Shown here in pieces: positions 44,410 through 57,000 of a stretch of DNA of 64,000 nt. The stretch is from Phanerochaete sordida (lineage: Eukaryota > Basidiomycota > Agaricomycetes > Polyporales > Phanerochaetaceae), in the NCBI GenBank assembly GCA_019973155.2, contig BPQB01000048.1:124001-188000 (forward strand). Direction: 5' to 3'. A program made the translations under genes and the position numbers. Within the stretch, counting starts at the first letter, position 1, and each line of letters begins with the position of its first letter. Under the pieces are notes generated by a model. That model ran no database searches. It worked only from the letters and a program-made list of their open reading frames with translations, and had not been told where the DNA came from.

Positions 44410-47400
44410 ATGGACACTTCAGAAGAGCAAGCGGATGCCCATGTTTCCAGCCAGGTATGTCGTAAAAGTCTAAACATACTGCAGCGAAGCTCAAGACACC
44501 TGCAGAACCGAGCGAAGCCATTGCAAACCGACACATCGAATCTATGGCAGACGATGCTACAGACAGTGCACACCGCCGATGTGCGCAAGGTCGCGGATGC
44601 GAAAGAGGATCTTGATACTCTACTCGTGTTTGTACGCATTCGTCCTAAATCTACGCGCGACGGTGTGCTCATCTCAACATACAGGCTGGTCTGTTCTCGG
44701 CCGTCGTGACCACGTTCGTCGTCGACAGCTATGCGAGCCTACAGCCCGACAGCACCGATGAGATTGTATTTCTTATGCGTCAGTCTCTAGCGCAGAACTA
44801 CACCTTCGTCGACGGCGTTCTGCGCCCCGTCACACCCTTCCCCGCCGACTCTTCCTTTGAGGCACCCCTCTGGGCGCTGCGCGTGAACGGCCTCTGGTTC
44901 GCCTCCCTCATCGTCAGCCTCTCCACCGCCTCCTTCGGCATGCTCGTCAAACAGTGGCTGAACGAGTACCTCGCCATGGAGTGGATCGAGCCCGAGGCGC
45001 AGCTGCGCGCACGCCACTTCCGCTACACAGGCCTCAAGGACTGGCGCGTCTTCGAGATCGCCGCGATGCTGCCGCTCCTCCTCCACGTGTCCCTCGGGCT
45101 GTTCTTCCTCGGGCTCTGCTTCTACACCGCGGCCGCCAACGAGGTCGTCGGGCGCTCGACGTTCCCGCTCGTCGCCGGCTGGGCGTTCTTCGCCCTCATG
45201 TCGGTCGTCGCGCCGCTCGCGTCGCCGCGCTGTCCGTACAAAGTCACTCTGCTCAAAGCCGCGCTGCGCGCGGGCCGGCGCTGCATCGGCTCCCGCCTCA
45301 GATGGCTCGCGCGCGAGATATACAGCTCTGCGCTTTCTGCGTCGGGGTGGGTCTGGACGCGCGTCATCGTCCGCTGGCACGACCGCTTCGTGAGGCACGT
45401 CAACCAGACCGTGCTCGCGAGGCTCAAGACGGCCGTGTACCTGCTTCTGATGCTGCTTTTCCTCGTCCCGGCCGCCTGGACGATGCTCTGCGTCATCCTG
45501 CTCGTCATGATCCCCTGCGACGAGACCTGCGTAGAAGAAGACGCAGACGTGCTCGGCCCGCGCAAGACGCACGAGGTGCTGCTGTCCATCGACGAGCTCA
45601 TCGGCCACGATGGCCCGATTCTTGAGACGATGGCCGCGGTGCTCAGGCAGACGAAGGCGCCTCCGGCTTCTGTCACCGCCTTCATCCTCGGCTGCATACG
45701 CCACCGCATTGGAGATGTAGACACCGCGGGGCGAGTCCGCGGAGTCATCGACCTCGGCGACCTTTCGCCGAACGCCGCGGAACTGTTCCTCGGGATGGCT
45801 GGAGAGATGATCGAGGAGAAGCTTTTCGAGGACGAACAGTACTCTGTCGACGATGATCACGATGCGCAGTCCCCTGATCTGTGGATGGCGAACGCCACCG
45901 CGCTGCTCCTCGCCGACTGCCCGTGGCGCCTTCCGCTCCATGTCGAGCGGCTGCTCTCAGATCCTACGGCGGTCGCAGCGATGCTTCATGCGTCGAGGGA
46001 CCTCCTTAAAACCTGGTCATGGCGCGACATCAACCGGTTTCTAGGAGCTGCCCTTGCACTCCCGAGCGGGTCTCGCGCAAGCGAGAAAAATCAGATTTGG
46101 GACGACCTCCCCAAGATATCCGGGCGCGTGCTGAGCGGCATACAAGAAGCGACACTCCTCATCCTGCTCGAGAACGCTTGGCGAAAGGTCGACTCCGTGA
46201 GGAAGGTGCGGTACTCGGGCGACGCCGTCCCGTGGCAGCGGCGGCGCTCCGGCGCCGTTGCTGCGGAGGCGGCCAGGCTGTCCATCGCAGAGGCGACAAT
46301 GATGCTGCTTTTTATGCTCGACGCTCCCCCGCCATCGTTCAGTGAGGTGGAAGGAGAGCAGGCACTGTCAGGAGCGTGTTATGGGAGGCGCCACATTGAC
46401 CATGTCCACAACGCAGCGGATATCCTCGACAAAGCGCCCTTGGACATTGCCACGCCCCTCGCGCTGGTCGTACGTAGCTCGCCGGACGTCGTGTGGCACG
46501 CACTCAACCTGTACCGGGTCTTCTTCACCAATTCCCTCTTCGACTTTCGCCCGCTCTGGAAAGTCCTCATGGACCTTCCGGACGGCGATCTTCACTCCGT
46601 CCACCTACAGCCCAGCCTCCGCGATCTCTGGGCGTTCTTGCTCGAGTGTGCTCGACTTGAGGACATGCCAGGGTATCTCTGCCCCCTTCATGTCACCAGG
46701 GACTACATCAAGCTTTGCGTGGTCCTGTCAGGCAGAGCAGACTCAGACGCGTTGGGCGGGCCGGTCAACGGCGGGGACATCTTGGCTTCGGTGCTCGAAC
46801 AGGCGGATCAATTCCAGTCAGACCTTGAAGACGATCCTTCCGCGAAGACTGTACAAGAGACGATCCCAGGCCTCGCACAAGAAGCGCTGCAAAGGTTGGA
46901 CACCTACGATCGAGGTACTCTGGAAGAGCTCCGCGTAAAGGCTGCCCTGGGCCGCCTCGCCAGCTGGCCGACTCCGTCGCAGGACCTAATACCTGAGTGG
47001 CTCCGCTATGTCTTCCGCGACCGGTACCGACCTACACGGACGCCGCCGTCGGAGTACGAGCTGTATAGCATACCGAATTCCTCTTCTGACCGCGGCACGG
47101 AACATAAGGGCTCGGTCGATTCGGTAAGTGAGATGCAGACAAGACCCTCGTCTCCGACAACTTCTGTACGGCCTCTATATCGCAGCTCGACCACACTTGG
47201 GAATAGAAATACGGAGCCTCTGCCTCCACCACAGTTCTTTCCCTCGACCGCACCGGTTTCGTTTTGGGCCGTTCCGATCACTGCCAGGCCTTTATACGAG
47301 GAGGACAGCCCGACTCATTGGGAGGGCTTTTACGCTCCATCGCCGTCCCCGCCTTCGTACCCAGCAGATGGCAGCCTTGAACATGAGCCGTCGTCACCTT

Positions 47401-47630
47401 CTACCCCAAGGGCGTCGCCAGGCTTCTTCACTGTTGCTGCTGACAACCTTCCCGCTGGCAACCTTCCTCCTGATCTCGTGGCCTATCTCTCCCGCGCGGA
47501 ACCCTGGGCTTCTGAGCAGCAGACACCGGGCCCTTTAGGCAGTTCCCGTCAGCTTCGGCGCGACGAAGAGCCTAGTCCCGAGCCAATAGCTGGGACAAAT
47601 CCTTCCTCTGGTTCCAGAGACAGTCACTAG
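44410..47630 (+). CDS. DUF6535 membrane protein, gene G (intact)
   Basis: Exons 44410-44454 (15 aa), 44506-44631 (TSNLWQTMLQTV ... DLDTLLVF) and 44685-47630; 1038 aa. The membrane block is at residues ~58-240, followed by a hydrophobic stretch near 290-320 (LLLMLLFLVPAAWTMLCVIL). Soluble family blocks: EVLLSIDELIGHDGPILETM, ILGCIRHRIG, DLWMANATALLL, RPLWKVLMDL, DLWAFLLECA and QETIPGLAQEALQRLD. The tail from ~residue 860 is rich in Pro, Ser and Thr. The only intact plus-strand member of the short-exon class; its first exon lacks the Cys cluster of B and D. I saw no GGAAAGGGTCC motif upstream. Confidence 0.82.
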
Positions 47631-48006
47631 GTGCGCAGATGTCCACCACATCCGAGATTTACCTGACTGGTCCCCGCGGGCAGAGAAGGGCGCTCTGTCA
47701 CGCTCCTTTTCGCCGCAGGAGGTGACGAGAAGTCTCAGGACAAATTTCTCCAGATAATATCTCAAGACTACGCGCCACATATCTCTACATCGTACTACTA
47801 GGACGACGATATGTAGCCTACGCATCTAAGGTTTTGGAGAACCGCACCCATATAATCAGAAGTGACTACGGAGACGAACGTTGTGCATGTGATGAGACCC
47901 GTCTTATTCGCGGTGGCGGCAGGCATGATGACCTTAGCCAATCGTATCCTTCCATGCGCCACCATAGAACCCTGCCAAACACCGTATCAGCACCGAATCA
48001 TTGGGC
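47631..48006. other. Intergenic between convergent genes
   Basis: 376 bases between gene G and the convergent DUF3455-like gene. No gene seen; it should hold two terminators. Confidence 0.4.
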
Positions 48007-48880
48007 TCAAGCATCATGCTTACAGAAGGTGTTGACGGATCTGACGTTGAGCATCGGCGAGCCGGGCTTGCACTGTGCTGCAGTCAGCATGTGGACGTAA
48101 AATGGGTAGGGTGGCGACTTACGCTCGCGGGCGGGTTGCCGCCGTTCGTGTTGACGCGGAAGACCTGGTCCGCGATCTGGCCGACGGGCTTGCCGTCGAC
48201 GAGGAAGGGCGTGAGCGCGAGCCAGGTGCTGTCGAGGACGGGATCGTCGGGGGACGGGACCTGGCCGACGCGGAGGCCCATGCCCCACGCGTTCGCGACG
48301 TTCGGGTCGTTCTTGAGGCGGCCGCCGCGGAAGTCCCAGACGGCGTACAGCGCGGGGTCCGACGCGTTCGTCGGGTTCTTCGCGAAGTAGTGCTGGCCCA
48401 GCGCGCCCGGGAGGTTGAGCATGCCCGAGACCGAGACGAGCTCCGACGCGGACATGTCCGGCGACGCGCTCGTCCACACCTTGTAGATGTACGTCGCGTA
48501 TGCGCCCTGTGCGCTGAGCGGGACGCAGGAGGTGTCGAAGATCTCGGTGACGGCACCGGCACCGAGGGTACTGGAAGCAAAGTTGTCAACAGCGGATAGC
48601 AGAGGCATGAGGGAGCGTCGACGTACGTCCAGATGCCTTCCGCTGAGCAGGAGTAGTTCTGGACACCAACGGCGATGCCTACCCAGGTTGGGTGGTCAGC
48701 AATAGGCTTCGGGAGCGGCGTGCTGCTGTTGCCGTTGACGTTCGCAGGCATGACCTGGTCCATGGTGAATCCGGCCGTAGAGCACATTGACCCACTGCGA
48801 GCGTGCAGCGACCTGGTGCTCGGGGTGTAAAACCCGTTGGCGAATGTTACGCCAAGTAGGGCGAGAGTCGCTGACTTCAT
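48007..48880 (-). CDS. Secreted DUF3455-like protein
   Basis: Exons 48880-48627, 48570-48123 and 48072-48007; 255 aa. A signal peptide (MKSATLALLGVTFANG) is followed by HPTWVGIAVGVQNYSCSAEG and EIFDTSCV, which I recognise as the DUF3455 type of secreted fungal proteins. The middle part has ALYAVWDFRGG and STWLALTPFLVDG, and the C-terminus NPPASCKPGSPM. Biochemical role unknown. An ATG four codons upstream (48892) is also in frame; the 48880 start gives a cleaner signal peptide. Four Cys are consistent with disulphides in an extracellular protein. Confidence 0.78.
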
Positions 48881-48950
48881 GAGAGTCCACATAGTGAAGA
48901 CGGTAATGAGGAGAGTGCGCAGAACGCTGAGATCACTGGCATTTTTTCGC

Positions 48951-48959
48951 CCTTTTATA
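48951..48959 (-). promoter_or_regulatory. TATA box of the DUF3455-like gene
   Basis: TATAAAAGG on the minus strand, 71-79 bases before the ATG at 48880; same element and spacing as the hydrophobin promoters. Confidence 0.65.
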
Positions 48960-50957
48960 CTACTCCAAAGAGTAGGCCTGTGTGTTCACTTGAGACACGT
49001 CACTTTGCTCAACTTCGCTTCGAAGTGAGACAAAGAGTTATTGTTGACCAGCAGCTTAACCGATGGGTGGAAACAAGCGGGAGCGGCACTGCGAAAGCGG
49101 CGACACCGCGCAGGGAGATGTGCTATGGCTGTGCACTGAGGTCACCGTTAAGCGCAACGGAACCGCGACGGCAAGCGCATCGAGGGCCTAAATCGCAGAA
49201 CACGCCCCCTGTGCGCACGTTTTAGCAGGGTAGCGCAAACCTGCAGAAGCATCACTTACGAAGCGGTGTACCCGTGGGCAATTACCTGCCTTCGCACTTC
49301 CACCATGGTCAGCGTGGAAGCGGCATTGGTGAAGGGCATTCGGTAGGTGTCTAAAACACCATAAAGTACCATAAAGCACCAAGTAGCAGGTATGGAGCAG
49401 AAAGTCTGAGTAAAAGCACGATACATCTGTCCAGAGCGTGCGGGTGAAGGGGGAAAAGATCTACGATGGGCCGGGCGGTATCGGTATGAAGGTGCCAGAA
49501 TTGGCAAATCGCTGATAAGCGAAGCCCTACAGCCAATCATATCAGCGTACCTACTCTCACCGGTACCTCCCCATCGGCGTACGTCTCAGCAGGCGCACCA
49601 CGGATGCCTGGGTCCAGTCGCTTCTCTCCGCCGAGACGACGCGCGCGGACCGAGTTCTCGTACTCGTTGGCTGTTCTATCAGCGCCGATGACGAGAATGA
49701 GAAGTTCGAAGCATTGCGAAGTTACGAACGCGCCCAGCGCCGCCGAGGGTTTCGGTGACCGCGTCCCTTCGTAAACTCTCGATGCTCGAGGCAAGCGACG
49801 CGGCTATCGCCGTTTAGCAGAGGATAGAGGAACCCGAGTCTCACGGCCATCGGCCCCAACCTTCCCGCTGTACAGTCGAGAATAGTCGCAGACGGGTTGT
49901 GCGGAAGGAGAAGCTAGATCGCACAGCGGCGCGGAAATAAGGCGCACGGTGGACGCGCGCGCGCGGGACGAAGTTCCGACCGCGCAGTGAGGTCAGCTGC
50001 ATGCTGACTGGAAGCGTGCGAACGTCTGCGCACTCTCGCAGTACCTCACGGGATGCGGAGCCACCGGTGTGCGCCGGGAGGAGAACAGAGGAGAGCTTGG
50101 GCAAGCTCGCAGCGACGTGCTCACGGAGTTGACGGCGAGCTTAAAAGCGAGCAGAAGCTTAGAAGGCCCCGAACCAGTCTCGAACGATCATGATTAACGT
50201 GTGTTCTTCCTTGCTTCCCACCTTGACATTTGTAGTCGATGCAATACAAATAGGACGCTTCGCCAAACGATCGCCAGCAACTGTTTGCGCAGTTGAGTGG
50301 ATATGCAGCACTGAACCTCTCTTGCGCGACGTTTCGTGTGCCAGCAGGAGCTGCAGCTGGGCTGCCTCCCCGTTCTATCCGCCGCACAATGAGCTTCATA
50401 GACCACTGAGGAGAACAATATGATCAATCCTGAGCGCGGAAAAGAAGTCTGGAGCACGAGCAAACGTTCGTGGTCTGCGTGATCTCGAGAGCAGCCCCAG
50501 TGATACATGTCTTAAGCCCACTGAATCAATGTCTAAGATATGTCATCCAGCGGCTGCACGACCTAGGCGCAGCGCCGCCGCTCGAGTGGCCCATTCAATA
50601 GCATCGGCGGACTCGCACCCCATCTGACCCTTCGAGGAGGATGTGCTCTACGAGCCACTGCGAGATCGCACTCGACCGTTGAGCGTTGGTATCGCGCAGC
50701 TGACCCTTTGACGGCGCAAGAGTTCTCAAGGTAGTTTGGGGCGTTTCTTACGGGATGCGGGCTGGTCGAGGTGCAGCGTCAGAAATTGCCTTTCGGCAAT
50801 CCGCTCGTCCGTTTCACATAGCATTGCAACCTATGTCGGAATGTCCTCGATGGCAGCAACGTCAGAATTCTGCCCATCCGCAGCCACCGCCCAGACGTCT
50901 GTTCTGCAGCATAAGATTATCCAGGGGTCAGACACCAGAGGGCATCGCCTTGAAATA
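48960..50957. other. Intergenic, no gene seen
   Basis: About 2 kb with no frame showing family motifs. 'taccataaagcaccaagtag' near 49366 carries two close copies of 'caccataaagtaccataaag'-like repeats; nothing else stands out. Confidence 0.4.
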
Positions 50958-52684
50958 TCAAAGACCCTGCTGAGCAGCAACGAGCTCGCCCAGCAGCCGC
51001 ACCGCAGCCTTCCGCTCGCGCTCGGGCGTCGTCGTCCACGTCCAGCGCGCGAGCTCCGCAATGTCCTCACAGAGCCCCGCGAAGTCGTCCGGCACACCGT
51101 CCCCGCGCGCGACGCGCGGCGTCTGGAAGCAGTACAGCCCGCCGAGCGCGTACGAGCGCCGCAGTACGTCCTGCGCGAATGGGCGGCGCACTGCATCGTA
51201 CGCGTGCAGCACTGCGGAGAGCGTCTCTTTCCGCGCGTTAAGGGACGCAAGGAGCGCCGCCTATGAGGCCGTCCTACGAGCATGTCGGCGCACGCACGAG
51301 TAGCGCAGAAAGGAGACGCACCTCGACGCCCTGTGCCGCGCCGGATCCTAGATGAGGAGTCATAGCATGTGCCTGTGCAGCATGCGTAAGTAATAAGCGA
51401 AGGCGAGGTAAGAGACGTACGGCATCGCCGATGATGGCGACCCTGCCTGCAGTGAACGTCGGTAGGTCTGGGACCGAGTTCGTCGCCCACCTCGACGGCG
51501 ACTTGATGCCCTGCGTACGCGTCAGCAGCTAAGCTAGAATACGCGCTGCGACCCTAGAACGTACGTTAATGACGTGCTGCACGTACGAGCACCAGCCTGT
51601 GTACTGCGCGCGGAACTCGTCCTGCGTGACCGGGACTACCCAGGGTTCTGGATGCAAAGAACCACACGCAGCGTTGTTCGTGACGATTCCACCGACGTTG
51701 ATCATGGTGCCAGAGGAGACGGGGTAGCAGATTAGGAACTGCGCGGAACGTCAGCGCTCGCGACGCCTGGAGCAGCAGTTTACGACCATTTACCTTGTCC
51801 TTTCCCATGAACTGTAGACGAAAGTCAAATTAATGATGAAAGACGGCTGAAGACCCACCCACAAAGATCGGGCCCTTCAGAGCAGGATGATTGGGGCATG
51901 CCCTCTCGAGCTGCTCGCGCGGTACCATTCCGCGGTAGACGTACTGTCCAGTCCACTTTGCCGGTATACACTGACGGAAATGCTCCGCTTGGCCTGCATC
52001 TTCCGCTCCTGCAGCGAGCCCTTCGTACATCGCGGCGCGGACCGCAGACTTGACGCCGTCCGCGCCGACAAGGAGATCGCACGTCGCGGTCGTCCCGTCC
52101 GTAAAGCGGAGTTCGAGGCGCGCGGGCGGCGCATCGGTGTAGGACACGAGGCGCTTGCTGAAGTGCGTGCGGTAGTTCGCAGGCAGGTGGTGCACGAGCG
52201 CAGCGAGGAACTCGGCGCGGTGGTATGAGTCGACCGTCCCTACAAAGCGCGTCAGCGCGCGAAGCGTACGAGTGAATGGCGCGCACCGCCGCTCCGGCCG
52301 AACATCACGAAGGGCTCTTCGTCACCCTTGGAGTAATACGCGGGGATCCCTGTGGTCTCGTCTAGTCAGTGCGCTGTATGGGTTTGGCGGAGGACGTAGG
52401 AGGGCTAGCCTGCAGACGACTTTGGGCGGAGCTCATCTTCGAGGCAGAGCATGCGCATGGCCTCCCAAACGCGCGGCTGAAACGCTATACCAGCGCCGAC
52501 TTCGCTGAACTCGCGTGTGCTCTCGTAGAGATCGACGTCGACAGGGGCGCCGCTCTTCGCGAGAGCGATGGCAAACGAGAGGCCGGCGATACCGCCGCCG
52601 CTATGGCGAATGTCATTGGAAAGGCCGGGGTACGCTGGGATGGAATGGGACGTACACAATCGCGACACTGATCCTGGCTGACAT
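50958..52684 (-). CDS. FAD-dependent monooxygenase (salicylate hydroxylase-like)
   Basis: Multi-exon gene. Exon 1 is 52684-52656 and exon 2 starts at 52600, together giving MSARISVAIVGGGIAGLSFA, the dinucleotide-binding fold. Then VGAGIAFQPRVWEAM, IPAYYSKGDEEPFVMFGR, DSYHRAEFLAAL and CDLLVGADGVKSAVR (second flavin motif), an 18-nt microexon FMGKDK (51811-51794), then YPVSSGTMINVGGIV. The last flavin motif reads GDAAHAMTPHLGSGAAQG across an intron near 51370-51420. The stop is at 50958-50960. Family members hydroxylate aromatic acids with NAD(P)H. The junction after exon 2 (near 52420) and the one after GVE (near 51250) are the least certain. Confidence 0.8.
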
Positions 52685-53210
52685 GAAGTATGAAAAGGTC
52701 CTTGCGGAGCGGTACGTTGCTCGCTTCGACGGCCGGGAGTCGACATGTCGGATATATAGTGGTCACACCATGGTAAGACCGTGTCTAATTGTGTCGTGCC
52801 CAACTGGGCGAGCGGCCTGGGCGGTGCGGGTTAGAAACGCGCCGCGAAGATCAAACGTCGCAGTACGACAGCATTGCAGACCAAACATGTAGTACCCGAG
52901 CAGCCGCCCAGCCAAACCGCCAAATGTGGCTGTGCAACCAGACGAGTGAACGTCCTGAACTTTGCACGGTTGCCAGCGGGGCGCCGACTGGCTGGAGCAG
53001 CCTCGTCCGTGTTGCACGTCCAGAGGTAGAGGTTCAGGACGCTGTGCCGCTGATTGTGCTCGAAACGTTCGCGAGATGAAATATGAGACAGCTGAAGCGT
53101 CCTGCTCTTGCTCGAATCGCGTTCACCATGACTGGCCTCCTGCTGTACCTTCTCAGTCGAGTCGTGGCGCGAGCTTTGGTTAGTGAAGTTACATTGACCG
53201 TGTCTGTAAG
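52685..53210. other. Intergenic, no gene seen
   Basis: Upstream region of the monooxygenase gene. No motif-bearing frame; no clear TATA box. Confidence 0.4.
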
Positions 53211-53559
53211 TCAGTGAGGATGAAATGTGTCCAAGTTTTCAAGGAGCTGCTGCGCGAGGACAGAGAGACCCGGGACGGGCCATGACTCGGAGCCTGCGGC
53301 CATTCTGTGAATCAGATATTCGCCCGCAGTCTGCGTAGCCTCGCAAATCGCTGTCGAGGAATAATCGTCAGCTGCGAGTAGCAAGAAAACTAAAAACACG
53401 GAAATGAACCGACGTCGACTGAGCAAGCATGTTGAACGAGGATATGATGCAAGCACGCGCGCTTGGGCGCGGGACGCATGTCCAAGTATTTCCCACGCTT
53501 TCCTCCTGACCGCGTCGTCCGTCACGCGCCATGAGCAAGTTCAAAGCTCTCGTGAGCAT
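53211..53559 (-). CDS. Possible small gene of unknown function
   Basis: A minus-strand frame at 53525-53211 (104 aa) contains a hydrophobic stretch (FISVFLVFLLLAADDY), and an upstream ATG at 53559 lies in another frame that an intron could join. TTATAAAA lies on the minus strand near 53585, suitably placed for a promoter. The C-terminal VPGLSVLAQQLLENLDT loosely resembles the ETIPGLA..AL..LD block of DUF6535 proteins, so it may be a remnant of one. I cannot assign it. Confidence 0.3.
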
Positions 53560-54044
53560 GCAGAGCGTCGGCCCCCTTCTCCGTTTTATAAGTTAATTGA
53601 AGAACGGACACAAGCTTAAGCCTGCGAGCGTGTGGAGGATGAGTCTACGTGCCAAAACGTCAGAAGCTGTACTTGGGGACTTCGCCCGTCGTCTTCGGGG
53701 CAGGTGGTGCGTGTATCGTGGGGGCATTCATCCTGAGTGACTTCGTTCACGTATCTAAGTAAGCACTGCATACTGATATGCCTGTATATTTGGTTTGCGT
53801 TAACACGCCGATAAGGGCACGCTCGACCTCATGGACTGGAAGCTGGGTGCGCACGTTCTTTAGCGTCTTCGGAATGGCAGATGGGACACGAGCCACATGA
53901 GCGTGTCCGATAACCTCGACAGCAAGCCTGGAAGCGCACCACGCCTGTCTGGCGTGGCGGTATGGCTTCCTCATGTTCAGCATGCCGCGGCCGAGGACAC
54001 GCCGACGCTTGTTCCTTCCCACCACCACCTCCACATCGTACACC
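53560..54044. other. Intergenic, upstream of gene H
   Basis: No gene seen. Holds the TATA-like element for the minus-strand frame and the promoter of gene H. Confidence 0.4.
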
Positions 54045-57000
54045 ATGGCCACAGTAGATGCTGAGGTAGACGCAACGGCTCGCTCAGGATCTTCTGACCA
54101 AGGGCGACCGCAATCTCAAGAAGACGTTGTCCCGCAGATAGAGGAAATTACGCAATTGCATGCGCGGGCTCCAGCGGAAACGTCCGCCTCGCCGCAGGCA
54201 CCCCTTGCGCCCCCTGTTACGGCTCCATCGCACACTGCAGAGCCCATGTCAGTGGACTCGACAGGCCTCTGGGAGACGCTGCGCGATACAGTGCAAAGGA
54301 TTGACCTGAAGAAAGTCGAGGATGCGAGGGACGATCTGGACAATGTGCTTATCTTCGTGCGTGGCTCCGTATCTCGCTGTCCGCGGCACCTACCTGATCG
54401 CGCATATGCAGGCCGGCTTATTCTCTGCTGTTGTGACTACGTTCGTCGTCGATAGCTACGCTAGCTTACAGCCGGACAACACAGACGAGATCGTCTTCCT
54501 CATGCGTCAATCTCTCGCACAGAACTACACCCTTGTAGATGGCGTTCTGCGCCCCATGGTCCCCTTTCCTGCCGATCTTCCCTTCCAGCCTCCACTGTGG
54601 GCCCTCCGCGTCAATGGCCTTTGGTTTGCAAGCTTGATTGTTAGCCTGTCTACTGCCTCTTTTGGCATGTTTATCAAGCAATGGCTGAACGAGTATCTTT
54701 CCATGGAATGGATTACAGCTGAGGAGCAGCTGCGTGCACGGCAATTCCGTCATCAAGGTGTCATGGATTGGAAGGTGTTTGAGATTGCTGCAATCCTCCC
54801 CCTCCTCCTCCACATCTCCCTTGGCCTATTTTTTATCGGGCTCTGCTTCTATACAGCAGCAGCAAGTGATATAATTGGCCGCTCAACATTTCCACTTGTT
54901 GCAGGCTGGGCATTTTGCGTCACCTTAACTATACTTGCACCACTCTGCTCTTCTCGTTGTCCCTACAAGATCACGCTGTTGAAGGCTACATTGCGCCTAG
55001 GGAGGCAATATATGGGGATGTGGCTGCAATCTGCAGGAAGATGGCTGGTGAAAGTGCTGGTGAAAATGCTGGTGAACGTGGTAGTAAAGAAGCTCGTGCG
55101 CCCGTTGGTCATTATTACCCACAGGTTATATCGCAATCTAGCCCTTCCTTCTATTCAACTTTACAAAGCGCTTGGGGAAGATGCCGAGAAATGGGTTGAA
55201 AGATTTATCCAAACATACAAAATCCTTGGCTGGCCGCTTTACCTACCAATTTGCTTATATGCATTGCCCTATGTATTCTCTCAGGGTGTTAATTACATTA
55301 TCAAGAGAACCCGAGAACACTCAAATTGCAGCAAAGACAATGAAGAGGACGGAACCCTAAGACGACCGTACAATGTCCATGATCTGCTTCTCTCTATTGA
55401 CAGGGCAATCGCAAATGATGGACCTATGCTCACCGCAATGATCAAGCTGCTTCAACAAACAAATGCACCGCCCGCTTCCATCACTGCCTTCGCTCTGGGC
55501 ACCATACAGCATCGCATTGGTGCCGCAGGCATTTTACATATTCCCAAGGCCACTGATCAGTGTATCCGGGGATATCTCGATCTTTCCTCATTATCCTTCG
55601 GCGCATGGGAATCCCTGATGCGATTAATGAGCCAGACACTTACGAATAAGCTTCCCATGGATACACAATCTGATGAAGTAGACGTTTGGTTACAAAATGC
55701 TGCCATCGTTCTCTTGTCAAAATCGCACTTCTCCCTGCCAGAGCATTCGGCGCTATTCTCTGATTCCGAAAAGCTAGCTAGCATTCTACAGCTCGCTTTT
55801 GATCTCATCAAAGCGGCACAATGGCCCCAGGAAGATGCTCTCAGCCTTGTCTGGTCGGTGGCTTCATACGGCAAGACGGACGTATCACCGGAACCATTTT
55901 GGGACGATCTGCCTCGAGTCAATAACCGCACTCCAAATGGCGTCGAAAAAGCCATCATTCAGATCCTCCTCCAGGCTACCTGGCGGCAGGAGGGGAGCGA
56001 TGTCGACGGCGAGTCTGCCCGCGCTTGCGTTGCAGAGGGAACTATGCTTCTGCTCTTTGTTCTTGATGGCGTGACATTGACTCTAAAGGAGACAAGGATA
56101 TGCCTCACAAAGAATCACCGCTATTTCAAACATCAGGGTCTGTCTTCTATCATTGATCGAGTAGACTTCGTCGGGGAGGCAACTGATATGCTTCGCAATT
56201 CATGGCATGGCTTAAGTGACTTTGCATCCGCACTAGCAGCGGCCGCGAACTCGTCTGGGACTCTCATTTCCACCGCTCTCAACCTCTATCGACCATATAT
56301 ATCTCATTCCTTATTTGACTCTGAGCCACTCTGGAAAATTCTCCTTAGAGCAAGGCCTGAGGAAATAAGCTCAGAACATCTGGCGATGCATGATATATGC
56401 GGGTACATTCTTCAATGTGCAGGTCCATTCGTACATAGCACGGACCGGTCCATCATAGATCTTGGAGATTTCGTCAAGACATGCTTAGCTATGGTCAAGC
56501 TGGCTCCAGATCTGCTCCTCGATGAAGAACATGTGTCTGATCAGTATAAGCTGGTGCCAGTCCTCCAAGAGGCTGCAGCACACGCAGCGGAAATTGACAG
56601 CGGTATCATCGAGCGCGAACATACCCTCCCCGCGCTCGCATCTCACGCTCTACATAACCTAGAATCTCAAGGAAACGGGGCCCAAATGCCCGACGAACTT
56701 AGGGCGGTTCTTCGGAAGCTCGCAGACGTCCCAGTTCCTGAACATTTATCCGATATATACCAGGAGACTTCAGGGCGATGGCGAGGACTGCGGACTACTT
56801 TTGCTTCGGTTGCTTCCAGATGGCGCAGAAGCTTCGGTCGATCGAGCGAAAACGCTGGAGGGGAAAGCAACGACGTCGAGATAGGAATTGCACCCAGATC
56901 TACTGCTCCTGATACACCTGCACCTCTCGGCGCAGGTCACGCACCAGAAGCAGCCGCCGGACCGTCTTCATCTTCTGCCGTCATCGAGGCTACAATTTAT

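Noticed and set aside
43630..44470. Overlapping plus-strand frames with vaguely enzyme-like segments
   Set aside because: I tried to read a reductase-type gene through them but found no cofactor motif and no consistent splice chain.
44787..45941. 384-codon minus-strand frame opposite gene G
   Set aside because: Antisense shadow of the conserved DUF6535 coding sequence; similar antisense frames recur opposite B and D for the same reason.
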